Below, in pieces: positions 1-8,268 of a stretch of DNA of 64,000 nucleotides. Within the stretch, counting starts at the first letter, position 1, and each line of letters starts with the position of its first letter. The stretch is from NCBI RefSeq assembly GCF_015223195.1, contig NZ_JADFUA010000008.1, positions 62,001 through 126,000 on the forward strand, read 5' to 3'. A program made the translations under genes and the position numbers. The notes beneath the pieces were generated by a model. It searched no databases, was not told the origin of the DNA, and saw only the letters and a program-made list of their open reading frames with translations. This stretch comes from Chitinilyticum piscinae (GTDB lineage Bacteria > Pseudomonadota > Gammaproteobacteria > Burkholderiales > Chitinibacteraceae).

Positions 1-334
1 CCATCAGTGCACCGGTATTGCCGGCCGACACACAGGCACTGGCTTCGCCGGTTTTGACAAGATTGATCGCCACACGCATCGACGAATCTTTTTTGTTCTT
101 CATCGCCGATTGCGGCGATTCATCCATGGTGACGATTTCGCTGGCCGGATGCAGGCGCAGGCGCGGGCCGGTTTCGGCCTTGCGCGCCTTCAGCTCGGCC
201 GTGATCGCATCGGGCAAGCCGACGAGAACAACGTCCACATCGGCATGCTCGCGCAGGAAGCGCAGCACGGCGGGGATGGTGACATGCGTACCATGGTCAC
301 CGCCCATGGCATCTACGGCAATGGTAATTTCCAT
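1..334 (-). CDS. plsX: Phosphate acyltransferase PlsX, N-terminal part (cut by window edge)
   Basis: PlsX makes acyl-phosphate from acyl-ACP, the first acyl donor for phospholipid synthesis with PlsY. The translation begins [15 protein letters not shown], the hallmark N-terminus of the family, and continues through [10 protein letters not shown] and the SAGNTGALM segment, which are PlsX signatures; about 111 residues of roughly 340 are inside the window and the rest lies to the left. It is the third gene of the yceD-rpmF-plsX transcript, a linkage conserved across proteobacteria that couples membrane lipid synthesis to ribosomal protein L32. The start at 334 is set by the conserved [12 protein letters not shown] opening. 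Confidence 0.93.
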   Translation of the reverse strand, partial: MEITIAVDAMGGDHGTHVTIPAVLRFLREHADVDVVLVGLPDAITAELKARKAETGPRLRLHPASEIVTMDESPQSAMKNKKDSSMRVAINLVKTGEASACVSAGNTGALM

Positions 335-421
335 CAGGCTTTCCAGAATGACGAACGGCGCAAACAGGAAATCCTGCTTGCGCCGTTAGCGTAACCCTTT
401 GCTTGCGCAAGGATTATTGAA

Positions 422-598
422 TTACTCGCCCTTGGCCTTAACGACACGGCGGCCCTTGTAGAAGCCATCCGGGCTAACGTGGTGCGGACGATGCACGGTG
501 CCGCGCTCGTCAACCGCGATCGCCGGAGCGGTCAGAAAATCGTGAGCGCGATGCATGCCACGCTTGGACGGGGACTTTTTGTTCTGTTGAACGGCCAT
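422..598 (-). CDS. rpmF: 50S ribosomal protein L32
   Basis: A 58-residue basic protein starting [20 protein letters not shown], which is diagnostic of bL32, a structural protein of the large ribosomal subunit. The length is exactly usual. This version lacks the CxxC zinc pairs found in some L32 proteins: no cysteine is present in the translation. It lies between yceD (38 bases upstream) and plsX (about 90 bases downstream) in the same direction, and an ACTCC complement just upstream of the start gives a GGAGT ribosome-binding site. It is too short for a 60-residue length filter, so it is easily missed. Confidence 0.96.
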   Translation of the reverse strand: MAVQQNKKSPSKRGMHRAHDFLTAPAIAVDERGTVHRPHHVSPDGFYKGRRVVKAKGE

Positions 599-635
599 GA
601 TTACTACTCCTTGAAAACCAGTTTTTCAGTTTCAG

Positions 636-1124
636 TTATTCCGCTTTCCTGGTTTTCAACTGAGCCAGGACAGCAAACGGATTCGGTTTTTCCGCCACGA
701 TGGTGACATCGCCTTCGGCGCACACCTCATGACGCGGCGCATACGGCAGCGCCAGCAATACTTCTTCTTCCACCAGAGCCAGCACATCCAGCTCCGGATC
801 AATGACCATACCTTCGAGGTCTTCGTCGGCGGCTTCCGCCTCATCAATGGCGGACTCGTCGGCAAATAGCGTCAGCACGGTTTCGCACTTGACCGGCAGG
901 CGCATCGGCTTCAGACAGCGCTGACAGGCGAGCTGCAGCTCGCCAGACACGGCCAGATACAGCCAGGGACGCTCCAGCTTGTCGACCCCACCTTCCAGCT
1001 CCCAGTCAAGCTGCGCAACCGGATCGAGCACCAGCTCGGCCAGGCGGGACAGCTCCGCAACCGCAACCTGCCCGGACATCCGCGCACGGGAAACCGCGAA
1101 TTCTGCGCTATCAATCACCGACAT
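636..1124 (-). CDS. yceD: YceD/DUF177 23S rRNA accumulation protein
   Basis: A 162-residue acidic protein of the YceD (DUF177) family, which in E. coli is needed for normal 23S rRNA accumulation. It shows the family's conserved LACQRCLKPM segment (CxxC near residue 80) followed by an acidic stretch rich in Asp and Glu, then the LALPYAPRHEVCAEG motif typical of the C-terminal half. It is the first gene of yceD-rpmF-plsX and is divergent from maf, with a good sigma-70 promoter at 1154-1183 on the same strand. Function beyond the family description is not visible. Confidence 0.9.
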   Translation of the reverse strand: MSVIDSAEFAVSRARMSGQVAVAELSRLAELVLDPVAQLDWELEGGVDKLERPWLYLAVSGELQLACQRCLKPMRLPVKCETVLTLFADESAIDEAEAADEDLEGMVIDPELDVLALVEEEVLLALPYAPRHEVCAEGDVTIVAEKPNPFAVLAQLKTRKAE

Positions 1125-1153
1125 GGCAAGCCTGGGTCACCGAGAAACCGCGC

Positions 1154-1183
1154 ATGATACAATGCCCGCCGTTGAGCTGTCAA
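1154..1183 (-). promoter_or_regulatory. Sigma-70 promoter for yceD-rpmF-plsX
   Basis: On the minus strand a perfect -35 TTGACA (1183-1178) is followed after 18 bases by TATCAT (1159-1154), five of six matches to the -10 consensus. The predicted start of transcription is about 1147, leaving a leader of about 23 bases before yceD. A plus-strand TACAAT at 1158-1163 overlaps it and could serve maf, so the two divergent promoters would be mutually exclusive. Confidence 0.7.
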
Positions 1184-1213
1184 AAGCTTCCGTAACCCCG
1201 GAGCACCGATTAT

Positions 1214-1810
1214 ATGTCGCAAAAACAAGCCACTCTGCCACTGGTACTGGCCTCGACCTCACCCTACCGTCGCGAATTACTGCAACGACTGGCCTACCCG
1301 TTCGAGGTCGCCAGCCCCGAAGTGGACGAAACACCACAGGCCGGAGAGAGTGCACACGCCACCAGCCTGCGGCTGGCGATTGCCAAGGCTCAGGCATTGC
1401 AATCCCGTTTCCCCGCCCACTTGCTGATCGGCTCGGACCAGGTCGCGCTGCTGAACGGGGTACAACTAGGCAAACCGGGCACGCATGAGCGTGCCGTGGC
1501 ACAACTGCAGCAGATGCGCGGACGCAGCATTGAATTCCATACCGCACTGGCGCTGTACAACAGCCAGAGTGGCACCACCCAGACGCATGTCGACATCACC
1601 CGGGTAACGATGCGCCAGTACAGCGACGACACCATCGAACGTTACCTGCGCCACGAACAACCCTACAACTGTGCCGGCAGCGCGAAAACGGAAGGCCTGG
1701 GCGTCATCCTGATCGAGCGCATCGACAACAGCGACCCGACAGCGATCATTGGCCTGCCGATGATCGCCCTCACCGCGATGCTACTCGAAGAAGGAGTGCA
1801 ACTGGTATGA
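1214..1810 (+). CDS. maf: Maf-family nucleoside triphosphate pyrophosphatase (YceF type)
   Basis: A 198-residue Maf protein, a house-cleaning pyrophosphatase that hydrolyses modified nucleotides; the E. coli YceF branch prefers 7-methyl-GTP. Visible signatures are the substrate loop LASTSPYRRELL near the N-terminus, the catalytic Asp in LIGSDQVALL near residue 73, the QLGKPG segment, and the C-terminal IIGLPM motif. Length is normal. The gene is divergent from yceD, as in many relatives, and its last codons overlap the start of the next gene (1807), suggesting a two-gene transcript. The assignment to the 7-methyl-GTP subgroup is by resemblance only. Confidence 0.92.
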   Translation: MSQKQATLPLVLASTSPYRRELLQRLAYPFEVASPEVDETPQAGESAHATSLRLAIAKAQALQSRFPAHLLIGSDQVALLNGVQLGKPGTHERAVAQLQQMRGRSIEFHTALALYNSQSGTTQTHVDITRVTMRQYSDDTIERYLRHEQPYNCAGSAKTEGLGVILIERIDNSDPTAIIGLPMIALTAMLLEEGVQLV

Positions 1811-2514
1811 GCGGCACCCTCTATCTGATCCCGACCCCGCTGGGTGGCGACACGTTGAGCGACATCCTGCCTGCGGATGTGATCGCCATTGCACAAGAGC
1901 TCACGCATTTCATTGTCGAGGCCCCGAAAACGGCGCGCGCCCATCTCAAGCTCTTTGGTACTCCGCACGAATTGCGCAGCCTGTGGATGCAGGAGTTGAA
2001 CGAGCACAGCAAGGACAGCGAACTCGCCAACCTGCTGGAGCCACTACTGGCTGGCCACGATGTCGGCCTGATGAGTGAGGCTGGCTGCCCCGGCGTGGCC
2101 GATCCCGGCGCCAATCTGGTGCGACTCGCGCATCGGCAAGGCATCCGTGTGCAACCACTGGTAGGACCCTCCTCGATTCTGCTGGCGCTGATGGGCTCCG
2201 GCGCCAACGGCCAGAAATTCCGCTTCAACGGCTACCTGCCCACCAGCGACACCGAACGGATCGCGGCGATCCGCGCACTGGAAACCAGTTCGCACAAGGA
2301 AAAGCAGGCCGAACTGTTTATCGAAACTCCTTATCGCAATAAGGCACTCTTCGAGGCGCTGCTGGCGACCGCGCGCCCCGGCACGCTACTGACGGTGGCC
2401 TGCAATCTCAGCCTGCCGGATCAATACCTGCAAAGCCATCGCATCAGCGACTGGCAGCGCCAGCCTGCACCGGATCTGCACAAGAAACCGACCGTATTCG
2501 TGCTGTTTGCCTGA
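1807..2514 (+). CDS. RsmI/YraL-type SAM-dependent methyltransferase (tetrapyrrole methylase fold)
   Basis: A 235-residue protein starting GTLYLIPTPLGG, matching the nucleotide-binding opening of RsmI/YraL, which 2'-O-methylates C1402 of 16S rRNA. The LMSEAGCPGVADPG loop near residue 95 and PLVGPSSILLALMGSG near 120 are tetrapyrrole-methylase family motifs. It is about 50 residues shorter than canonical RsmI because the C-terminal domain is missing, and the usual VYYEAP-like segment reads LFIETPYRN. It overlaps the maf stop by 4 bases (ATGA). It may therefore be a second, short paralogue rather than RsmI itself. Confidence 0.8.
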   Translation: MSGTLYLIPTPLGGDTLSDILPADVIAIAQELTHFIVEAPKTARAHLKLFGTPHELRSLWMQELNEHSKDSELANLLEPLLAGHDVGLMSEAGCPGVADPGANLVRLAHRQGIRVQPLVGPSSILLALMGSGANGQKFRFNGYLPTSDTERIAAIRALETSSHKEKQAELFIETPYRNKALFEALLATARPGTLLTVACNLSLPDQYLQSHRISDWQRQPAPDLHKKPTVFVLFA

Positions 2515-2656
2515 CCCATACCCGCCCCCCCATCGACACCCAGACCTCAAAATGAAATAAACAGGAGCTCATACCCAGGAAGCCACGGGCAAAATGACAC
2601 CCCATCCGGCTCGGCGGCTGGCGAAAGCAGCAGGCTCACCGATAATGAGCTGAACG

Positions 2657-3775
2657 ATGCAGCATGGCAGAGCTCGGATGGATGCCCCCGCAACAGTCTC
2701 CGCACAGGAATTGGACAGTCTGCGCCAGCGGGTGCGCGAAGGTGATCCGCAGGTACGTCCCTTGCTCAAACAAGCCCTGCGTCGAGCCCAGGCCCGCGAC
2801 GATCTCGACTGCGCCATGCCGCTGGCCGAGCTCGCCGCCCGCGCCGCCTGGGGGGTGCTCGACTATCGGCAGCTGCAGCATTACGCCAGACTGCTAGGCC
2901 GACTGGCCCTACGCGGCGACAGTCTCGATTACCGCTTACTGTCACTACAGATCCAGGCACGTGCTGCGCAGGAACAGCAGCGCCATCAGCTCACCCTGCG
3001 CCTGTGGTTCACCGTGATGACACTGGCTGAACAACAGGAACGCCCAGCCGCGCTCTGTGACGCCTGCCTTGGACTGAGCAATCTGCTGCTGCAGGAACAG
3101 CAGCCCACCCTGGCACTGGAAGCAATTGCGTTCGCCCATCACACCGCCTGCGATTACGGATTGGCACGCCTGCGCTTTCGCTGCGCCCTCTTCATGCTCA
3201 GCCAACTGGTTGACAGCAGCCCGCGCAGTGAACTGCAAGGCTGGCTTGATGAACTCGAAGCAGCAGACCAGCACACCATGGATCACCACTGGCTGGTCGA
3301 TCTCGCCAATTTGCAGGCGCGTCTGGCCAACCGGGAAAAGGATTACCGCACAGCCCAGCTGCGCGCCAGCAAGGCCGAGCATCTGGCTCGCCGCAGCCAT
3401 TATCAGTGGGGGCTGCAACAGGCGCTGCAGAACCGCGCCGAAATCGCGGCGGGCCAGCAGCAATGGTCCGAAGCGATAGCACTACTGCAGCAAAGCACCT
3501 ATGACCCGGTTCCCCGTGCGCTGCCCGCCGCACAGCAATGGCAACTGGCGCAGTGGCTCGAAGCCTCCGGCCAGGCACAGCCCGCTCTGGCAGTCTATCA
3601 ACAATGGCATGCCCTGCGGGTGCAGGCACTGGCCGGCAGCGCAAGAAGCAAGACTCTGCCTTGCGGCCTGCGCCGGCAACTGGCACTGCAACTCGACAAT
3701 ATTCGCTTGCGACTAGCCAACCATCGCCTCACACAGCGCCTCGCGCAGCTGGAGAGCACGCATGCCTCTGGCTGA
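2657..3775 (+). CDS. TPR-like helical-repeat protein of unknown function
   Basis: A 372-residue all-helical protein with runs of alternating Leu/Ala and many Gln and Arg residues, resembling degenerate tetratricopeptide repeats across most of its length and ending in a coiled-coil-like LRLANHRLTQRLAQLES. No signal peptide, membrane segment or catalytic motif is visible. Its end overlaps the start of the following GGDEF gene by 14 bases, so the two are probably translated together. Its architecture looks like the sensor half of that neighbour without an output domain. The start could also be the ATG at 2678; neither has a strong ribosome-binding site. Confidence 0.7.
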   Translation: MQHGRARMDAPATVSAQELDSLRQRVREGDPQVRPLLKQALRRAQARDDLDCAMPLAELAARAAWGVLDYRQLQHYARLLGRLALRGDSLDYRLLSLQIQARAAQEQQRHQLTLRLWFTVMTLAEQQERPAALCDACLGLSNLLLQEQQPTLALEAIAFAHHTACDYGLARLRFRCALFMLSQLVDSSPRSELQGWLDELEAADQHTMDHHWLVDLANLQARLANREKDYRTAQLRASKAEHLARRSHYQWGLQQALQNRAEIAAGQQQWSEAIALLQQSTYDPVPRALPAAQQWQLAQWLEASGQAQPALAVYQQWHALRVQALAGSARSKTLPCGLRRQLALQLDNIRLRLANHRLTQRLAQLESTHASG

Positions 3776-5333
3776 ATTGCTGGCATTGCTCGATCACGAT
3801 CCGCACTGCACCCGACAGCAGGCGCTGGCACTCGCTCGCCAGAGCGGCTGGAGCAGCACTGCGGGACTGCAGGCGCGCGTTCTGGCAGCCCGTGCGCTCG
3901 GGCGCTTCGATTACCCTGCGGCAATCCGGGAAATCAACGGCATGTTGGGTCCCTTGCGGCGCAGCAAACTGATCCGCGACTGGCTGGAGCTGCGCGATGA
4001 GGCCGGGGGGCACTGCATGGTCACGGGCGAACTGGAACAAGCCATCCAGCACTGGTCGGCCTGCCTGGAGCTTGCCCTCGAACAGCATGAGGCCGATTAC
4101 GCGGCTCGGGCTCTCACAGGCCTGGGCAAAAGCTTCTGGGTGCTGCAGGATCATGCCAGCGCACGTCATTATCACAATCGGGCGGTCGAATTTGCCCTGC
4201 CCTTGCTGAACCGCGACATCCTCTGTGCCGCCTATCTCTGCCTGACAGTCGATCTGCTGGCACTGGGCGATCTGGACACGGCCAACTGCACGCTGGCCCT
4301 GCTCGCCCGCCCGATCAGCCTGTGCCGCAACCGGCACTGGCAAGCCGAGTACTGGCTGTACCGCGCCACCGTCAGCGCCCAGGACGATGCCGCACAGAGC
4401 AACCAGCAACTGGATCAGGCAGAGCTCATCGCGCGTGAGCTGGGATTTGGCTGGGTGCTGAGCCAGGTGGCCTGGCAACGTTTCTGCAATGCACGGGACA
4501 ATGTCTCCGCCGAACTTCATTTTGCCGAGGCCATCCGCAGCGCCGAGGCCATCAACTCGGCCACCCTGCTCGAGCGCTACACCCTCAAAGCCAGTGAAGA
4601 CGCGGCAGCTCGCGGCGACTATCCGGCCGCCCTGCAGCACTACAAGGCGTTCCTGCACCATTTTGCGCACAACCATGCCCTGCAGAAGCTCCCCAGGTTA
4701 TCCACGGCCGCACGGCGACGGCTACTGCAACTGGAAGACCGGATCAATCTGGCCCTGCAAGAGCAGGAATACCACAACCTGCGACTGACCATCACCCGGC
4801 AGGGCAACGAAATCCTCAATCTTGCGCAGGCAGCCAGTACCGACCCGCTCACCGGGCTGCATAATCGCCGCCACCTGGAAAAGCACTTCAGCGAACTGCG
4901 CGAGCATCCGAGGCTACCGTGCTCGATTCTGATTCTCGATGCCGACCACTTCAAGCAGATCAATGACCGCTTCGGCCATGATCTGGGCGATGTCGTGCTG
5001 ACCCGACTGGCGGAACTGCTGCGCAGCACCTGCCGTAATCACGAGCTGATCGCACGTTATGGCGGCGAAGAGTTTGTCCTGTTACTGCCCGATACCGGTG
5101 GCTCTGCTGCCCAGCAAGTAGCCGAACGCTTGCGCATGGCGATCGAGCAGTACGCCTGGACGGAATTGCAAAGCACCCTTCACGTCACGGCCAGCTTCGG
5201 CGGCGCCTGCTGTGAAGCCCCTCCTTTCGACGGCCCTGCCCTGCTGCGGCTAGCCGACCAGGCGCTCTACCGTGCCAAGCAACAGGGGCGCAACCGGGTC
5301 GAATGGGCGTTTGCGCCCACTCAGCGCCCATAA
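3762..5333 (+). CDS. TPR-like sensor diguanylate cyclase (GGDEF)
   Basis: A 523-residue soluble protein. Residues 1 to about 320 are helical repeats of TPR type, residues about 320-350 form a coiled linker (NLRLTITRQGNEILNLAQAA), and the last 160 residues are a GGDEF domain starting ASTDPLTGLHNRRHLEKHF. The active-site loop reads RYGGEEFVLLLP, with the Mg-binding DADHFKQIND upstream, so it should make cyclic di-GMP from GTP. An RxxD inhibitory site is not evident before the GGEEF loop. The upstream gene overlaps it by 14 bases and encodes a similar helical protein, a possible regulatory partner. Confidence 0.88.
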   Translation: MPLAELLALLDHDPHCTRQQALALARQSGWSSTAGLQARVLAARALGRFDYPAAIREINGMLGPLRRSKLIRDWLELRDEAGGHCMVTGELEQAIQHWSACLELALEQHEADYAARALTGLGKSFWVLQDHASARHYHNRAVEFALPLLNRDILCAAYLCLTVDLLALGDLDTANCTLALLARPISLCRNRHWQAEYWLYRATVSAQDDAAQSNQQLDQAELIARELGFGWVLSQVAWQRFCNARDNVSAELHFAEAIRSAEAINSATLLERYTLKASEDAAARGDYPAALQHYKAFLHHFAHNHALQKLPRLSTAARRRLLQLEDRINLALQEQEYHNLRLTITRQGNEILNLAQAASTDPLTGLHNRRHLEKHFSELREHPRLPCSILILDADHFKQINDRFGHDLGDVVLTRLAELLRSTCRNHELIARYGGEEFVLLLPDTGGSAAQQVAERLRMAIEQYAWTELQSTLHVTASFGGACCEAPPFDGPALLRLADQALYRAKQQGRNRVEWAFAPTQRP

Positions 5334-5370
5334 GGGATTTCCGTAGTCCCATTGCATTGACTACATCCAC

Positions 5371-5411
5371 TTGATATAAATCAAATCCAGATGCTGATTA
5401 CGGTTTAGCAT
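5371..5411 (+). promoter_or_regulatory. FNR/ANR-type site and promoter for the rbs operon
   Basis: TTGATATAAATCAA at 5371-5384 is an exact match to the FNR-family consensus TTGAT-N4-ATCAA. A weak -10, TAGCAT, lies at 5406-5411, which places the centre of the FNR site about 41 bases before the expected transcription start, the classical class II activating position. rbsK begins at 5483, 99 bases downstream. No comparable -35 hexamer is present, as expected for an activator-dependent promoter. A nearby TTAG-N6-CTAA (5405-5418) overlapping the -10 is a weak candidate operator for the LacI-family regulator. Confidence 0.6.
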
Positions 5412-5482
5412 GCACTAACAGTCAAAGAGCGGAGCAGATTCCGCCTTCGGGTATCGAGAGTCACAACACAACGGAGTCGAAC

Positions 5483-6376
5483 ATGACCAGCGTTCTGGTA
5501 GTCGGCAGCATCAACATGGATCTGGTGGTAACCGCCAGCCAGTTCCCCCGTCCGGGCGAAACCCTTTGCGGCTCGCATTTCGCCACGTTTCCCGGTGGCA
5601 AGGGCGCCAACCAGGCTGTCGCGGCAGCCCGGCTCGGTGCCAGCGTCACCATGCTGGGCTGCGTCGGGGACGACAGCTTCGGCCAAAACCTGCTGGCGGG
5701 ACTGCAGGCAGAAAACATTGATACGCAATGGATTTCCCGCATCCCTGGCACGCCTACCGGGGTAGCCAGTATCACTGTTTGCGAGGCGGAAAATGCCATT
5801 ACGGTCATTCCCGGCGCCAACCATGCACTGAGCGTGGAACACATTGCACAGGCCGATGCCGCCTTTGCGGCGACCGACGTTGTGCTGGCACAACTGGAAA
5901 CTCCGCTACCCACAATTCTGGCCGCGGCGCAGCGGGCCCGGCTGCACGGCAAACCTTTCATACTGAACCCGGCACCTGCGGTAGTGCTGCCGCAGGAACT
6001 ACTTGATCTGGTCTCCCTGCTGACTCCCAACCAGCACGAGCTAGCCACCGCACTGGATGTCTCGGGGGATGACTGGCGAGCCCAGCTTGCCAGTCTGCCC
6101 GGACGGGTTGTCATGACATTGGGCAAGGAGGGTGCCGCCTATATCACCCCGACTGGCCAGATCATCGAGCAGGCTGGTTTCACGGTTCGCGCCATTGACA
6201 CCACGGGCGCCGGGGACACCTTCAACGGCGCACTAGCAGCGTTCTGGCGACAAGGCCCAGCGGCAGCCCTGCGCCTGGCCTGCGCCGCAGGCGCGCTCTC
6301 GGTCACCCGTGCCGGTGCACAGAGCGGCATGCCAACACTGGCAGAACTGACCCGTTTTCTGGAGCAGCAAGCATGA
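5483..6376 (+). CDS. rbsK: Ribokinase
   Basis: A 297-residue PfkB-family sugar kinase that phosphorylates ribose to ribose 5-phosphate. It opens VVGSINMDLVV, has the GGKGANQAVAAARLG substrate motif near residue 40, and the C-terminal signature IDTTGAGDTFNGALAAF near residue 235, where the Asp of GAGD is the catalytic base. A CGGAG ribosome-binding site precedes the start by 8 bases. It is the first gene of rbsK-D-A-C-B, a different order from E. coli rbsDACBKR. The stop overlaps the rbsD start (ATGA). Confidence 0.95.
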   Translation: MTSVLVVGSINMDLVVTASQFPRPGETLCGSHFATFPGGKGANQAVAAARLGASVTMLGCVGDDSFGQNLLAGLQAENIDTQWISRIPGTPTGVASITVCEAENAITVIPGANHALSVEHIAQADAAFAATDVVLAQLETPLPTILAAAQRARLHGKPFILNPAPAVVLPQELLDLVSLLTPNQHELATALDVSGDDWRAQLASLPGRVVMTLGKEGAAYITPTGQIIEQAGFTVRAIDTTGAGDTFNGALAAFWRQGPAAALRLACAAGALSVTRAGAQSGMPTLAELTRFLEQQA

Positions 6377-6771
6377 AAAAACATGGCATTCTCAACCGTG
6401 ACATCGCTCGTGTTCTTGCCGGCATGGGGCACACCGACAGCATCGTGATTGCCGACTGCGGCCTGCCCATTCCGGCAGGTGTCGAATGCATCGATCTGTC
6501 CGTCACACTCGGCAGCCCGGACTTCTTCAGCGTGCTTGACGCGGTCCTCGCGGATTTCCAGTGCGAACAAGCACTCTTCGCCAGCGAATCGCGCGAGCAC
6601 AACCCGGCCGTCGTGCACAGCGCCGAGGGGCTGGCAGCCAGCGGCTGCGCAGTCCGCATGGTTCCACACGAAGAATTCAAGGCTGCTTGCCGTCAAGCCC
6701 GCGCGATTATCCGTACAGGCGAAGCCAGCCCATACGCCAATGTCGTGCTGTATTCCGGCGTGATTTTCTGA
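6373..6771 (+). CDS. rbsD: D-ribose pyranase
   Basis: A 132-residue RbsD that interconverts pyranose and furanose forms of ribose so that RbsK can use it. It starts MKKHGILNRDIARVLAGMGHTD, where the His in GHTD is the catalytic residue of the family, and ends with the conserved EASPYANVVLYSGVIF. Length is normal (about 139 in E. coli). It overlaps rbsK by 4 bases and precedes rbsA by 13, so translation within the operon is likely coupled. Confidence 0.95.
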   Translation: MKKHGILNRDIARVLAGMGHTDSIVIADCGLPIPAGVECIDLSVTLGSPDFFSVLDAVLADFQCEQALFASESREHNPAVVHSAEGLAASGCAVRMVPHEEFKAACRQARAIIRTGEASPYANVVLYSGVIF

Positions 6772-6784
6772 AGCGGAGACCATC

Positions 6785-8266
6785 ATGCAGATCCGCATGC
6801 ACGACATCAGCAAGGCCTTCGGCCCGGTGCGCGTACTCGAAGGGGTGGCATTCACGCTCAGTGGCGGTGAAATTCATGCCCTGATGGGTGAAAACGGCGC
6901 CGGAAAATCAACCCTGATGAAAATTCTCTGCGGCGTTCACCAGGCCGATGCCGGTGAAATCGGCATCGACGGGCAAAAGGTACAGATCCGCTCCACCCGG
7001 GATGCCGAACGGCTTGGCATCGCCATCATCCATCAGGAGCTGAATCTGATCCCGCAGCTGACGGTCATGGAGAATATGTTTCTTGGCCGGGAGCCGCGCC
7101 GCTACGGGGTGATCGACAGGGCAAAGATGAAACGCGACTGCCTGGAATACCTGGCCCTGCTCGGCGCAGGGCAGATCGATCCGCAGACCGAAGCCGGCCT
7201 GTTGTCGATCGGCCAGCAACAGATGGTGGAAATTGCCAAGGCACTCTCGCTCAACGCTCAGGTGCTGATCATGGACGAGCCCACCGCCGCCCTCACCGAC
7301 CGTGAAATCGAGCTGTTGTTCAAAATCATGCACGACCTGAAAGCGCGCGGTGTCGGCATCGTCTATGTGTCGCACCGCATGGAGGAAATTTTCCAGATCT
7401 GCGACAAGATTTCCGTGCTGCGCGACGGCCAGTTTGTCGGTGAGCGCAATATTCCCGAAACCAATTTCGATGAAATTGTCGCGATGATGGTTGGCCGGGA
7501 AATTGGCGAGCGCTTCCCTGGGCGCACGGTGGCACAAGGAGCCGTCCGTCTGCGCGTGGAGGGGCTGGCCGATGAGGGACAGATCAGCGGCATCGATTTT
7601 GCCGTACACGCCGGAGAAGTGCTCGGTATCGCCGGGCTTATGGGAGCGGGTCGCAGTGAGATCCTTAAAACCCTGTTTGGCATCAACCGCAAATCAGCGG
7701 GCTTAGTGGAGCTCGAAGGCATACCGCTGAACATACGTAAACCCCAGGACGCCATCAGTGCCGGGATCGGTTTTGTCACCGAAGACCGCAAGAGCCAGGG
7801 GCTAGTGCTGGGGATGTCGGTGCGGGAGAACATCACACTGACGAATCTGCACGGTTATGCAAACAGTGGCGTCATCAACGGCGGCAGTGAAACGCAGGCT
7901 GTGAACGAGCAGATCGCCAGGCTGAAGATTCGCACCCGCGATGCGGAGCTGGAGGTGAAATCACTATCCGGTGGCAACCAGCAGAAGGTGGTCTTCGCCA
8001 AATGGCTGGAAATCAAGCCGAAGGTATTGCTGCTGGACGAGCCTACCCGCGGGGTTGACGTGGGCGGCAAGGCCGAGATCTACCACATCATCAATGAACT
8101 TGCCGCTCAGGGCGTCGCCATCGTGATGGTGTCGTCGGAGCTGCCGGAAGTCCTTGCCATGAGCGACCGCATCCTCGTGATGCATCAGGGCCGCCAGGCC
8201 GGCATTTTCAATGCCAGAACCGCTACCCAGGAATCCATCATGGCCGCTGCGGCCGGAGGTCAGTAA
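6785..8266 (+). CDS. rbsA: Ribose ABC transporter ATP-binding protein
   Basis: A 493-residue double ATPase of the sugar ABC family. The N-terminal module has Walker A GENGAGKST near residue 38, signature LSIGQQQMVEIAKAL near 140 and Walker B VLIMDEPTAAL; the C-terminal module has the degenerate Walker A GLMGAGRSE usual for this family, signature LSGGNQQKVVFAKWL and Walker B VLLLDEPTRGVDVG. It works with RbsC and RbsB to import ribose. A GCGGAGA ribosome-binding site precedes the start, and rbsC begins 2 bases after the stop. Confidence 0.95.
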   Translation: MQIRMHDISKAFGPVRVLEGVAFTLSGGEIHALMGENGAGKSTLMKILCGVHQADAGEIGIDGQKVQIRSTRDAERLGIAIIHQELNLIPQLTVMENMFLGREPRRYGVIDRAKMKRDCLEYLALLGAGQIDPQTEAGLLSIGQQQMVEIAKALSLNAQVLIMDEPTAALTDREIELLFKIMHDLKARGVGIVYVSHRMEEIFQICDKISVLRDGQFVGERNIPETNFDEIVAMMVGREIGERFPGRTVAQGAVRLRVEGLADEGQISGIDFAVHAGEVLGIAGLMGAGRSEILKTLFGINRKSAGLVELEGIPLNIRKPQDAISAGIGFVTEDRKSQGLVLGMSVRENITLTNLHGYANSGVINGGSETQAVNEQIARLKIRTRDAELEVKSLSGGNQQKVVFAKWLEIKPKVLLLDEPTRGVDVGGKAEIYHIINELAAQGVAIVMVSSELPEVLAMSDRILVMHQGRQAGIFNARTATQESIMAAAAGGQ

Positions 8267-8268
8267 TC

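Noticed and set aside
5333-5483. Sigma-70 promoter from TTGACT (5358-5363) and TATAAA (5376-5381)
   Set aside because: The spacer is only 12 bases, too short; the FNR-site arrangement explains the same bases better.
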